DNA of 64,000 nucleotides from the IMG/VR virus record IMGVR_UViG_3300031787_000016, positions 62,001 to 126,000 of that record; one strand, written 5' to 3'. Shown in pieces: positions 48,975 to 56,294 of the stretch; the stretch's first letter is position 1; the number at the start of each line of letters is the position of its first letter. Below the pieces are notes generated by a model. That model was not told the origin of the DNA. It did no database searches and saw only the letters and a list, made by a program, of their open reading frames with translations. The position numbers and the translations under genes are program-made. The stretch comes from a virus.

Positions 48975-49033
48975 TTGATAGATGGAGTTTTTGTTATTTT
49001 TATACTAGTATATCAGGGTTAACGCGAGGTATT

Positions 49034-49426
49034 ATGCTGGAAGATAGAATCAAAGAATTATTCATTAAGTTGCGTCTTGAACTCACAAATGATGTAGTTA
49101 ATCAAGACGACTCTCTAATTGCCTACGATAATTTACGCGCAGCTTACAATAATCTACCCACAAACCCAACTTTCAAGTTTGCAATCGGTCAAGCGGTATA
49201 TTTTATCAAGAATGACAAGGTACAGACAGGAATTGTACGTCTTCGTCAAATTACCGAGAGCAGTCAAAATCTCAAAGAAGAGTCTGATTATTTTTCTCGA
49301 AACACTGATGCGAAAGTTCTGGTGTTGTATTGTCTTCAAAAAGGTAATCGAGAACTTGACCCAAATTGGCAAGTCGAGGAAGCTCGTTTGTTTGCAAGTA
49401 AAGCTGAATTGTTGGAGTCGTTGTAA
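49034..49426 (+). CDS. Unknown 130-residue protein
   Basis: A helical start (DRIKELFIKLRLELTNDVVN) then FKFAIGQAVYFIKNDKVQTG, an SH3/KOW-like beta segment. The end is acidic. Its stop overlaps the next start (TAATG). Confidence 0.5.
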   Translation: MLEDRIKELFIKLRLELTNDVVNQDDSLIAYDNLRAAYNNLPTNPTFKFAIGQAVYFIKNDKVQTGIVRLRQITESSQNLKEESDYFSRNTDAKVLVLYCLQKGNRELDPNWQVEEARLFASKAELLESL

Positions 49427-49848
49427 TGTTGGTTGTAGGGCATCTCAAAGAGCGTCAACGTGATTCCGACATCAGGTGTGACCGAGCAACCGCACTTGGC
49501 AACCCTTTTGACCTAGTTAGTGAAGAGTTTCGCGATAAAGTTTGTGATGCTCATGAAGCTTATTTGAAATTGGTAATTAGACGTTACAATGCTGGCATGA
49601 AAGACCAGTATGTTGACCCTAGAGAGATTAGTAAAACACTACCAATCTCGAAAGTTTGGAAAACACCCTCAACGAAAGATATCGTCTTCAAGTTACACCA
49701 GCTTGTTCCCTTGTATAAAGAGAAAAAAGTATACCGAGTACGTTGTTGGTGTCGTCGAAGTGATGCTGTCGAACTTGTACCTCGATGTCATTTAGATACG
49801 GTTGTACGTTGTGTAAAATATTGGAGTGAAAAAAGTGTCAGCAATTAA
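49426..49848 (+). CDS. DUF4326-like protein
   Basis: A 140-residue protein. IRCDRATALGNPFDLVSEEF then RDKVCDAHEAYLKLVI matches the pattern of DUF4326 (a small R...GNPF...R-x-x-x-x-A-x-x-x-Y motif in phage and bacterial proteins). A Cys/Arg-rich end (RVRCWCRRSDAVELVPRCHL) may bind metal. Function of the family is unknown. Confidence 0.6.
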   Translation: MLVVGHLKERQRDSDIRCDRATALGNPFDLVSEEFRDKVCDAHEAYLKLVIRRYNAGMKDQYVDPREISKTLPISKVWKTPSTKDIVFKLHQLVPLYKEKKVYRVRCWCRRSDAVELVPRCHLDTVVRCVKYWSEKSVSN

Positions 49849-50272
49849 TTGTCTCGGAGACGAAGAAGTGTATGGCGAAGTTGTCGAAGGTTGGACTCTT
49901 GTAAGATTGGTTCGACCTACCAACTACAAATCGCCTGAAGGTCTTACAAGCTATAATCAACACTCTACAAAACTGCACAATGATGTATATATGTTCTGGG
50001 GAGATTGGGGTTTGACACGAAGTAACGACCCAGATTTCATTTTCAGATGTGACCCGTTACCTAAAACCAGTCGCTCGAAGAAACAACTGCAACGGTTCCA
50101 ACACTATAGAGAACGCTTGACAGGCGATGTAGAGATTGGGTATAGTTTGATGGCTGCTTGCCTCAAGGCTGGCTACAACCCCAAGAAACTGCGTCTTGCA
50201 GAGTGGTTGATGGATAGAATGTATCATCACTTGAAAAATTTGGATTGGAAACCTTTGTATACTAATCACTGA
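49826..50272 (+). CDS. Unknown 148-residue protein
   Basis: Read from a GTG at 49826. Basic alpha/beta protein (VRPTNYKSPEGLTSYNQHST, then SKKQLQRFQHYRERLTGDVE). No family recognised. Overlaps the DUF4326-like gene by 23 bases. Confidence 0.5.
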   Translation: MKKVSAINCLGDEEVYGEVVEGWTLVRLVRPTNYKSPEGLTSYNQHSTKLHNDVYMFWGDWGLTRSNDPDFIFRCDPLPKTSRSKKQLQRFQHYRERLTGDVEIGYSLMAACLKAGYNPKKLRLAEWLMDRMYHHLKNLDWKPLYTNH

Positions 50273-50273
50273 A

Positions 50274-50498
50274 ATGAAAACACTTCGCAAATATATTCAA
50301 CAACTTGAAGCTCTTGCAGCTAAGTATGGCGACGACATTCCTGTAGTTCGCAAACAACGCTACCAGTTTGAAGGACAAGAAACTCAATACAGTCCAGTTT
50401 TAGCTCCTAAAGTTGTAACCAAAAACAAGAACCCTAGAGTAGTAATCGAAGGTGGTGATGCACAGATGAATGATTTGAGGAAATACTATGAGAGATAA
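50274..50498 (+). CDS. Unknown 74-residue protein
   Basis: TLRKYIQQLEALAAKYGDDI then PVVRKQRYQFEGQETQYSPV. Small basic protein; no family recognised. Overlaps the next gene by 11 bases. Confidence 0.5.
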   Translation: MKTLRKYIQQLEALAAKYGDDIPVVRKQRYQFEGQETQYSPVLAPKVVTKNKNPRVVIEGGDAQMNDLRKYYER

Positions 50499-50940
50499 AA
50501 GCAACGACTACCGACGCTACCGAACGTCAGCGTATGCTTGGTGTCGGCATCAGCGACCCAAAGGAAAACGTGGCGCTCACAAATTGAAACGGCTAGATTG
50601 GCGCGAAGAAATTGCTACACTTGTAGAAGAGAATCGACTCGAAAAAATCAACAGTATAGAAGACTTGGTTCTTGTGCTGGTGAAAGCTGGTTACAAAGTT
50701 AGCAAAACAAAACGAGATTTCCACTATCGATTCGAGAATGATACTATTTTTGGATTGTTTGGAGGTGAAGGTGATTACGCGATGTCTCCATATACCGAAA
50801 ATAAAATTTGTGCAGCAATTCGCGCCACCTTTGATAAGTGGAGTACTGCTGAAATTACCGACTTAGAATTTCTTGGTGTCGATGCAGAGGAAATCTTGTT
50901 GGTATTGAAAGACCTTGAACATGGAAGTTCGCAATTTTGA
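50488..50940 (+). CDS. Unknown 150-residue basic protein
   Basis: A basic start (DKSNDYRRYRTSAYAWCRHQ, RPKGKRGAHKLKRLDWREEI) and a helical region (KINSIEDLVLVLVKAGYKVS). Could bind nucleic acid. Overlaps the nuclease gene by 4 bases. Confidence 0.5.
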   Translation: MRDKSNDYRRYRTSAYAWCRHQRPKGKRGAHKLKRLDWREEIATLVEENRLEKINSIEDLVLVLVKAGYKVSKTKRDFHYRFENDTIFGLFGGEGDYAMSPYTENKICAAIRATFDKWSTAEITDLEFLGVDAEEILLVLKDLEHGSSQF

Positions 50941-51440
50941 CTAACTCTGAGCGCTCAAAGTCCTTCGCTAAAGGTAATTTCGGTGAAAAAGTCGTAAAAG
51001 AGTTCTTCCTCAGCAAAAAATACGAAGTAATTCCAGCTACTCTCGACCAACAAATCAATGAAAGCTGGGATTTTCGTGTGGTCGGCAAAAAAGACCTGCT
51101 AATTGAGGTAAAAACCGACTACGCAGCCGCTAAAACGGGCAATATATTCCTCGAAACTGAAGTTGGTGATGGTCTAGGCTTTATTCGTAAGATAAAACCT
51201 AATAGTAAGATTGTTTTTGCCTTTGTTTTTCCACAATCGCAGCAAATTGGCTTCATAGATGCTCAAATGTTGTTGTGTATTGAGTTAGAAAAGCTGCATT
51301 TCCGTAAATTTACGCATAAAAGCAACAATTATACGGCTGGAGGCTACTTATGTCCTTGGGCAGATTTCTTTTCTGCCTGTTTTACTCGATACTGTTTTGA
51401 GATTGAACAAGACGGCTTGAAAACATTTTGGAAGGATTAA
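50937..51440 (+). CDS. PD-(D/E)XK nuclease
   Basis: A 167-residue protein read from a TTG at 50937. FGEKVVKEFFLSKKYEVIPA, then WDFRVVGKKDLLIEVKTDYA gives the E...D...E-x-K active-site pattern of resolvase-like or restriction-like nucleases. Family not certain; a host-DNA degradation or recombination role is possible. The C-terminal half is unusual (a Cys- and Trp-containing tail). Confidence 0.65.
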   Translation: MTNSERSKSFAKGNFGEKVVKEFFLSKKYEVIPATLDQQINESWDFRVVGKKDLLIEVKTDYAAAKTGNIFLETEVGDGLGFIRKIKPNSKIVFAFVFPQSQQIGFIDAQMLLCIELEKLHFRKFTHKSNNYTAGGYLCPWADFFSACFTRYCFEIEQDGLKTFWKD

Positions 51441-51443
51441 GTT

Positions 51444-51857
51444 ATGTTAGACGATGGTGTTTTTGAATTACCTTTGAAGCAAAGAATTGCAGCAATACGC
51501 AAAGCAAAACCTGTATTAGAAATCCCAAAACCCCCTAAATCACCTGCGGGTACAGCTTTTAAGTCTGTAGATGAGGTAAGGAAAATGGCAGCATCTCTAT
51601 TAGAATATGCTGATAAACGGGAAGTGTTTGAAAAAGAGTTCACGGCGGCGAAAAAGGTTTATGATGAAGCGCAACCTCTATGTGCTTCTATAGAAAAACA
51701 AGTAACTGATTTGATTTTCAATGATGTAGGTCTATCAAAACTAGGATTGTCAGAAAAGAAGGCGACAAAGCTCTGGCAAAAAGCTTGGGACGGCGCTGAC
51801 AACGAAGATGAAGCTATCAGTAATTTGCGTGAACTTGTAGAACTTTTTAAGGATTAA
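51444..51857 (+). CDS. Unknown 137-residue helical protein
   Basis: Helical and charged (MAASLLEYADKREVFEKEFT, then AAKKVYDEAQPLCASIEKQV). A CAGAAAAGAA copy lies within it. No family recognised; a coiled-coil partner protein is likely. Confidence 0.55.
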   Translation: MLDDGVFELPLKQRIAAIRKAKPVLEIPKPPKSPAGTAFKSVDEVRKMAASLLEYADKREVFEKEFTAAKKVYDEAQPLCASIEKQVTDLIFNDVGLSKLGLSEKKATKLWQKAWDGADNEDEAISNLRELVELFKD

Positions 51858-51858
51858 C

Positions 51859-52005
51859 ATGGCAGTATCTTTCTCTCGGACTGATTGTATGTGTTTAGTA
51901 ACTGAAACTGAGTTTTGCCATGTAGATATCTGTCTTTGGATAGAGGCGCAGAAAAAGAAGTTGAGTTATATTAAAAGAGATGCAGCAATGCAGTGTAGCA
52001 AGTAA
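51859..52005 (+). CDS. 48-residue Cys-rich protein
   Basis: ATG at 51859. Four Cys residues near the start (DCMCLVTETEFCHVDICLWI) then a lysine-rich helix. Perhaps a small metal-binding protein. Confidence 0.45.
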   Translation: MAVSFSRTDCMCLVTETEFCHVDICLWIEAQKKKLSYIKRDAAMQCSK

Positions 52006-52440
52006 GTAAGGAGGTGACTCTTCAATTACCAGCTAAACAAAGCAAAGAGGTTGCGGTCTTAGGGTTCCCCTCTTTGCAATCTGGATATTTGCAAAATAGT
52101 CAATATGCAATCTGTGGGCGTGTTCCTGCTAACCCCAGCCGCAACTTGAGCCTAAGTAATCAAGCTCTGCGAAGTTGGGTCTAGGACAGGGCTATCCAGC
52201 AACAACCCAAGGTGTAGGTGCATATCGGCACGGGCTGAGGAACCTAACCACCCACTCTGTAGTGTATTGTTTTTAGGTTTTACAATACATGAAGCAGCAA
52301 GTAAGCTCTAGTCTTAGGGGAGAAGAGAAGTCATGAATCCGTTACTCCTTCGACATAACCTTACCACTTGGAGACAATTAGCACCATCTAAGATAACCTC
52401 AACGAGAAGCGCCCCTTGAACATTGGTTAGGGGCATTTTT
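52006..52440 (+). ncRNA. Candidate structured noncoding RNA
   Basis: About 430 bases with no gene and many strong pairings: CAAAGAGG / CCTCTTTG (perfect 8 bp), GTTGCGG / CCGCAAC, GTGC / GCAC and GGTGTAGGT / ACCTAACC. A terminator hairpin GCCCCT / AGGGGC with a T run closes it at 52411-52440. It starts just after AAGGAGGTGACTC. I could not match it to RNase P RNA, tmRNA, 6S RNA or a riboswitch class I know. Confidence 0.6.
52411..52440 (+). terminator. Terminator at the end of the candidate RNA
   Basis: GCCCCT (52411-52416), 12-base loop, AGGGGC (52429-52434), then A and TTTTT. Confidence 0.8.
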
Positions 52441-52457
52441 ATATCTAAACTTAACAA

Positions 52458-53027
52458 ATGAAAAACATTGCAGTGGGCGACATCCCAAAACACAAATATA
52501 TTTGGATAGACACTAATTTCACTCACAAGCAATTTATTGGCTACATCCCTGCTGTTTGGTTTGCTCTCAACAGTGTGTGTGGTCGGAGTTGGGGCTTACA
52601 CGTTATGTTGGAGTGTGGGGCATTTTTTCGTAATTTGCCACCTCATGCAATATTGTTTGAAGACCCGTTATCTTTCTCTGCCGACACTTGGGACATTAAG
52701 CAAGCTCAACGCTGGGACTGCTACAGCCAAAACTGGTCTGCAATTGAGTATAAGTATCTAGCCAACTTACGATGCAAAGCTGCCATTGACGCTGAAACAG
52801 CTCTTCTAGGCACTTATCTCTTTTCTGTCTGTCCTCTAGACGATGGTTTCACTGAGTACCCTGAGCAAGCCAAAGAGTTCATGTTTATTCGACTTGATAA
52901 TGGGAGATTAACAATTCAACCAACAAATTACGTTTTGTTCAAAGAGAGCAGTTTTACAACTAATACTGAGTTAGTATTCCCTAAAGATTTGAAAGTAAAC
53001 GATTTAATTTATACATCGGAGGTTTGA
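52458..53027 (+). CDS. Unknown 189-residue protein
   Basis: Soluble alpha/beta protein (VGDIPKHKYIWIDTNFTHKQ, YIPAVWFALNSVCGRSWGLH, and the acidic end KVNDLIYTSEV). No family recognised. It starts 17 bases after the candidate RNA terminator. Confidence 0.55.
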   Translation: MKNIAVGDIPKHKYIWIDTNFTHKQFIGYIPAVWFALNSVCGRSWGLHVMLECGAFFRNLPPHAILFEDPLSFSADTWDIKQAQRWDCYSQNWSAIEYKYLANLRCKAAIDAETALLGTYLFSVCPLDDGFTEYPEQAKEFMFIRLDNGRLTIQPTNYVLFKESSFTTNTELVFPKDLKVNDLIYTSEV

Positions 53028-53028
53028 T

Positions 53029-53178
53029 GTGAAGTTACCTTATCTTATACGCCCTTATTTCAACTTTGATGGTTTGTTAACTTTTTCAGTCGAAGACCCT
53101 GAATGTCCACTACCTTTCAAGACTTACGAGTACGCTAAACAATACGCTGATTACAGATGGAGCAGAAAAAATGGATGA
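53029..53178 (+). CDS. 49-residue protein from a GTG start
   Basis: GTG at 53029 after CGGAGGTTTGAT, a strong binding site that decides the start; the nearby ATG is out of frame and stops at once. KLPYLIRPYFNFDGLLTFSV then EDPECPLPFKTYEYAKQYAD. Unknown. Overlaps the next gene by 8 bases. Confidence 0.5.
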   Translation: MKLPYLIRPYFNFDGLLTFSVEDPECPLPFKTYEYAKQYADYRWSRKNG

Positions 53179-53350
53179 CCAATATGATGCTCAAGTCTAT
53201 TCATTAGCTTCAGGATGGTTGCAAGACCGCTTCGCTGAGGATTACATCTACTCGATTCAATATTCGGCAAGGTTGCTCCCGTTCATTACTTGTTTGCAGC
53301 AGATTGTTTTAGGACTACTCGCTGACCCTAACTACGAAGGAGATTTTTAA
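53171..53350 (+). CDS. 59-residue protein
   Basis: ATG at 53171 (DDQYDAQVYSLASGWLQDRF), acidic and helical with a hydrophobic middle. No family. Confidence 0.45.
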   Translation: MDDQYDAQVYSLASGWLQDRFAEDYIYSIQYSARLLPFITCLQQIVLGLLADPNYEGDF

Positions 53351-53351
53351 C

Positions 53352-53540
53352 ATGGCACGACTGACTGGCAAAAATGACATTTACTTACCCTACAAGTCAA
53401 CAGAAGAGATTGCGCGAGAAGCTGTAGAGGCACATGAAGCGCGATTCACCCAAAATGGCTGGCAACTTGCGAAAGTCATTATTCCTATTGCATTTTTAGT
53501 ATTGTTGGTCAACGACATTATTTTAGTTAAGGTGTTGTAA
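53352..53540 (+). CDS. 62-residue membrane protein
   Basis: A polar start and a C-terminal membrane helix (VIIPIAFLVLLVNDIILVKV), so probably tail-anchored. It begins 2 bases after the previous stop and overlaps the next start by one base (TAATG). Confidence 0.6.
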   Translation: MARLTGKNDIYLPYKSTEEIAREAVEAHEARFTQNGWQLAKVIIPIAFLVLLVNDIILVKVL

Positions 53541-53713
53541 TGTATCAAATACAATTCTTTTCTGCCAAACATAATCGTTGGCTTTTAATGTGGCATCGTG
53601 GAGAGGAAAGTCTAGCTAGACTAACCAGACTTTTTGAAGTTATGTGCTACTTTGAGCCTCGTATTAAGCGCCGCATCATCGACCTAAATACTGGCGCAAT
53701 TGTCTATACCTAA
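53540..53713 (+). CDS. 57-residue basic protein
   Basis: ATG at 53540 (MYQIQFFSAKHNRWLLMWHR), then arginine-rich text ending RRIIDLNTGAIVYT. The sequence spans a CAGAAAAGAA copy on the other strand. No family. It ends at the first GATAGATAC promoter. Confidence 0.5.
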   Translation: MYQIQFFSAKHNRWLLMWHRGEESLARLTRLFEVMCYFEPRIKRRIIDLNTGAIVYT

Positions 53714-53714
53714 C

Positions 53715-53760
53715 TTTAGATAGATACATTTCGACATTCTTTTCTGTAATCTAATTAAAC
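53715..53760 (+). promoter_or_regulatory. GATAGATAC-type promoter, copy 1
   Basis: TTTAGATAGATAC, 19 bases, then TAATCTAATTAAAC. The start codon at 53785 is about 25 bases further on. Confidence 0.6.
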
Positions 53761-53784
53761 TATCAAAATTAATCTAAAACTGTC

Positions 53785-54549
53785 ATGGCTAAATCAACTG
53801 CATCTGGACTTCTTCTACACCAATTGCTTGCCATCACCGAAGGCGTTAAATCTCGCGTCAGTAAGGCAAAGACTGAAATCTACAAGACAATTCAAAAGCG
53901 AGATTTGTTTGGTGGTTTGAGCAAAACTTATCGCCCCAATGCTGAAGATGGGTATGTGTATCCTCCTGAATCGAAGTTGACTCAAACTAATGTCAAAGAC
54001 CAAGTTGCAGCATTCACTTCGTTATTAACCGAGTTGTTCGACACAATCACAACACTCGACAAAACCAATCAAGCCGCAGTTGGCAACATTGTGGTTAACG
54101 GAGCTACAATCGCCGAGAATGTACCTGTCTCAAGCTTGTTGTTTCTCGAAAAGCAGTTAACTGACATCGTTACATTTTTCGATTCATTACCTGTCCTTGA
54201 CAGCGCAGAAAAGTGGAGTGTTGACCCCAACACTGGTTTGTATGAATCCGAAGTTCGCCGTACCAACAAGACCAAGAAAATCACCGATTGGAAAGTCATT
54301 GAAGGTACGCTGACCGACAAGCACCCTGCTCAAGTTAAAGAGTACAGTCAAGACATTAACGAAGGTGTGTGGGAGCAAATCAGCTACAGTGGTGCAATTT
54401 ATCAGACAACCAAGCAAGCACTCGTCAGTCGCGCTCAGAAGCTTCTAGAGGCTGTTGTAGTGGCAAGGGAAGGTGCAAATGCCATTGAGGTGATTCAATT
54501 CAAGATTGGAAAAGATATAACTAACTATCTGACTCAACCATTGCAATAA
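53785..54549 (+). CDS. DUF7873-like protein
   Basis: A 254-residue protein. TYRPNAEDGYVYPPESKLTQ, FLEKQLTDIVTFFDSLPVLD, DPNTGLYESEVRRTNKTKKI and KHPAQVKEYSQDINEGVWEQ follow the order of a family I know as DUF7873 from phages and actinobacterial elements. Its role is unknown. It has its own promoter and terminator, so it is probably strongly expressed. Confidence 0.6.
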   Translation: MAKSTASGLLLHQLLAITEGVKSRVSKAKTEIYKTIQKRDLFGGLSKTYRPNAEDGYVYPPESKLTQTNVKDQVAAFTSLLTELFDTITTLDKTNQAAVGNIVVNGATIAENVPVSSLLFLEKQLTDIVTFFDSLPVLDSAEKWSVDPNTGLYESEVRRTNKTKKITDWKVIEGTLTDKHPAQVKEYSQDINEGVWEQISYSGAIYQTTKQALVSRAQKLLEAVVVAREGANAIEVIQFKIGKDITNYLTQPLQ

Positions 54550-54560
54550 GAGAGAGAGAG

Positions 54561-54585
54561 AGCGTTCCTTCGGGAGCGCTTTTTT
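54561..54585 (+). terminator. Strong terminator
   Basis: AGCGTTCC / GGAGCGCT 8-bp stem with a TTCG loop, followed by six T residues. Confidence 0.9.
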
Positions 54586-54594
54586 ATATCTGTC

Positions 54595-54641
54595 TTTAGG
54601 TAGATGCGAGGTAGTAAGTTGGTCGAGTATATTAATTAAAG
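54595..54641 (+). promoter_or_regulatory. GATAGATAC-type promoter before the permuted tRNA genes, copy 2
   Basis: TTTAGGTAGATGC, 20 bases, then TATATTAATTAAAG. It starts about 25 bases before the first permuted tRNA and lies directly after the terminator, so the tRNA-like RNAs have their own transcript. Confidence 0.55.
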
Positions 54642-54660
54642 AGCGTAAGTTAAAGCTTAT

Positions 54661-54760
54661 ACAACACTTCTAAACCGCAGTCTTGTTCGTTCGAGCCGAA
54701 CTTCTCCGACTATCGGAGGGTGATGTAACTGGTAAACATCTGGGGTCTAGAGAAGTGGCT
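54661..54760 (+). tRNA. Circularly permuted tRNA-Arg (UCU) candidate
   Basis: The 3' half comes first: anticodon and following bases TCTAA, stem ACCGC, T arm GTTCG-TTCGAGC-CGAAC (54685-54701), acceptor strand TTCTCCG and A. After the linker CTAT the 5' half follows: acceptor strand CGGAGGG (54714-54720, pairs 7 of 7 with two G-U), D arm ATGT/ACAT with GG in its loop, then GGGGT-CT. Joining CT to TCTAA gives a 76-base tRNA with anticodon TCT. Outside the halves CACTTCT (54665-54671) pairs with AGAAGTG (54751-54757). One G-G mismatch lies in the anticodon stem. Confidence 0.65.
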
Positions 54761-54829
54761 CAATCTGAAAGTGAAATTGAAGTTATTGCTCCAAGTTCAT
54801 TTTAAAACCTTCCCTTTTGTATCGACGTT

Positions 54830-54930
54830 TCAAGCTTAATAATTAGCGATGTGAGTTCAATTCTCATTTCTGCCTTATCATGGCAGAATCAGTATAATGG
54901 TAATACGGCTAATATAAGTCTAAAGCTTGA
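54830..54930 (+). tRNA. Circularly permuted tRNA candidate, anticodon unresolved
   Basis: 3' half first: stem TTAGC (54843-54847), T arm GTGAG-TTCAATT-CTCAT (54851-54867), acceptor TTCTGCC (54868-54874). After a seven-base linker that includes the discriminator, the 5' half follows: acceptor GGCAGAA (54882-54888, perfect pairing), D arm with a GG loop, stem GCTAA (54908-54912, perfect with TTAGC). Outer clamp TCAAGCTT (54830-54837) pairs with AAGCTTGA (54923-54930). The join point in the anticodon loop cannot be fixed, so the amino acid is open. Confidence 0.65.
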
Positions 54931-55012
54931 CCACAGGATATTAACAAGGCAAAATCAGGAAGTAAAATATAAGTACTGTACACCTATATGTTTTAGTCGT
55001 ACAAACTAAAAA

Positions 55013-55043
55013 GAACCCTCGCATCGGATATTTGCGGGGGTTC
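55013..55043. terminator. 11-bp hairpin after the tRNA-like genes
   Basis: GAACCCTCGCA and TTGCGGGGGTTC pair over 11 positions with one G-U. The T-rich side lies on the minus strand, so it may be a bidirectional or processing element rather than a simple terminator. Confidence 0.6.
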
Positions 55044-55054
55044 ACTATATGTAC

Positions 55055-55101
55055 CTTAAGATAGATACAATCATCACCACAACCCTCTACACTTGTAAAA
55101 C
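55055..55101 (+). promoter_or_regulatory. GATAGATAC-type promoter, copy 3
   Basis: CTTAAGATAGATAC, 19 bases, then TACACTTGTAAAAC, ending 22 bases before the ATG at 55123. Confidence 0.6.
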
Positions 55102-55122
55102 AAACACAAAACAACTAATCAC

Positions 55123-55746
55123 ATGGCAACAGCTAAAACCAAGTCCGATAACACCGACGTAGTAATTTCCTCCGCAGCAGCAGCACTCGTCAAAGCAACA
55201 GCAAATATTCAAGAAGCATTCAAGTCAGTTGATAGTCTCACCGAAACCGCAGAGAATCTAACTCGCGACATCGCTAACAAGAGAGCTGAAATTGAAGGCT
55301 TGACCGAAGTATATCAGACCAAATACCGTCAGTCTGAAGTTGATTTCAATCTGAAGCTGGCAGAAAAGAAAGATGTGACCGTCAACGAGTACTTGAAGTC
55401 TGTTGGCAAGGAAGCAATTGAATCGGCAGCTTACAAAGCATTGCAGACCGAACTTGTTGCCGTCAAGCAAGAGCGTGATGCTGAAGTCAAAAAGGCAGTT
55501 ACAATCGAAAATAGCCGTTTGACTCGCGATTTTGCCTCCGAGAAAGCACTACTTCAAAGCCAGTTTGAAACGTCTACAGCCAAGCAACTTGCACAAATCG
55601 AATCTCTCACCGAACGTAACGGCGCGCTCAGTAATGAAATCGCCAAGTTGTTCAGAGAAATCGAAGCTCAACGTAACTTGACTGCGGAAGTGGCTAAGGC
55701 TGGCTCTGTTGGCTCTATTAACGTTGGCACACCCAATAACCGCTAG
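55123..55746 (+). CDS. Coiled-coil protein
   Basis: A 207-residue, mostly helical protein (NIQEAFKSVDSLTETAENLT, then SLTERNGALSNEIAKLFREI), likely a long coiled coil. A CAGAAAAGAA copy encodes its LAEKK. It has its own promoter and is probably abundant. No family recognised. Confidence 0.55.
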   Translation: MATAKTKSDNTDVVISSAAAALVKATANIQEAFKSVDSLTETAENLTRDIANKRAEIEGLTEVYQTKYRQSEVDFNLKLAEKKDVTVNEYLKSVGKEAIESAAYKALQTELVAVKQERDAEVKKAVTIENSRLTRDFASEKALLQSQFETSTAKQLAQIESLTERNGALSNEIAKLFREIEAQRNLTAEVAKAGSVGSINVGTPNNR

Positions 55747-55799
55747 TCTCACGCTTGATTTGGTACACATTACAGGGGGCTTTATGCCCCTTTAATATT

Positions 55800-56186
55800 A
55801 TGAATGACACAATCGAAAAAATCTCCTCGCTCATGGTAGAAGAAGAATGGGCATGGCGAGATGCTCAAGTAATAAAAACTGCTGAATCTACTGGCATTAT
55901 GGTTATGGATGAGCTAACTAAGCTTGGTTGGAGTTTTGTACTACAACGAGATGCTAGTACTGGTCAAAACGTGTTGATGTGGGGCAGAGTTGATTCTGAG
56001 CAGAACTTTATCGAGGAGTCGCGCTTCGAGTCGAAGGTAAAGCAGGAGTTTGAGGCTATTTGTAAAGATGCTGCGGAAAAGCAAAATATAGTTGATGATT
56101 TCGCTAAGAAGCTACTCGAAAAACAAAAGCCGATACCAGCAGAGTTTGCTAAGATTCTTTGCGATAATTTTTGGGACTTGGTGTAG
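55800..56186 (+). CDS. Unknown 128-residue helical protein
   Basis: Start set at the ATG at 55800 (MNDTIEKISSLMVEEEWAWR); the longer frame passes through a GGGGC / GCCCC hairpin. Helical and acidic (FESKVKQEFEAICKDAAEKQ). Function unknown. Confidence 0.55.
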   Translation: MNDTIEKISSLMVEEEWAWRDAQVIKTAESTGIMVMDELTKLGWSFVLQRDASTGQNVLMWGRVDSEQNFIEESRFESKVKQEFEAICKDAAEKQNIVDDFAKKLLEKQKPIPAEFAKILCDNFWDLV

Positions 56187-56213
56187 TCATTTTTATGTAT
56201 GTTACTATGGTAG

Positions 56214-56290
56214 TAAGCGAATAGAGATTGCAACTCGAAAAGGCTCTGGAACCCTGTCGCTTTTCCAACTACCAGATTAACCAGTAAAGA
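56214..56290 (+). promoter_or_regulatory. Structured leader of the GIY-YIG gene, copy 2
   Basis: TAAGCGAATAGAGATTGCAA, CTCGAAAAGG, CCCTGTCGCTTTT and AACCAGTAAA match the minus-strand leader at 45-125 in order. A TACTAT box lies just upstream at about 56203. Confidence 0.7.
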
Positions 56291-56294
56291 ATTA

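Noticed and set aside
52006-52440. RNase P RNA, 6S RNA or cobalamin riboswitch at this site
   Set aside because: The universal RNase P blocks (GAGGAAAGTCC-type and AGA-NAA-type) and the other family signatures are absent.
54661-54930. Group I intron as the cause of the split tRNAs
   Set aside because: No conserved core words were seen around the halves, and no G precedes the 3' half in the first gene. The order of halves is also permuted rather than interrupted.
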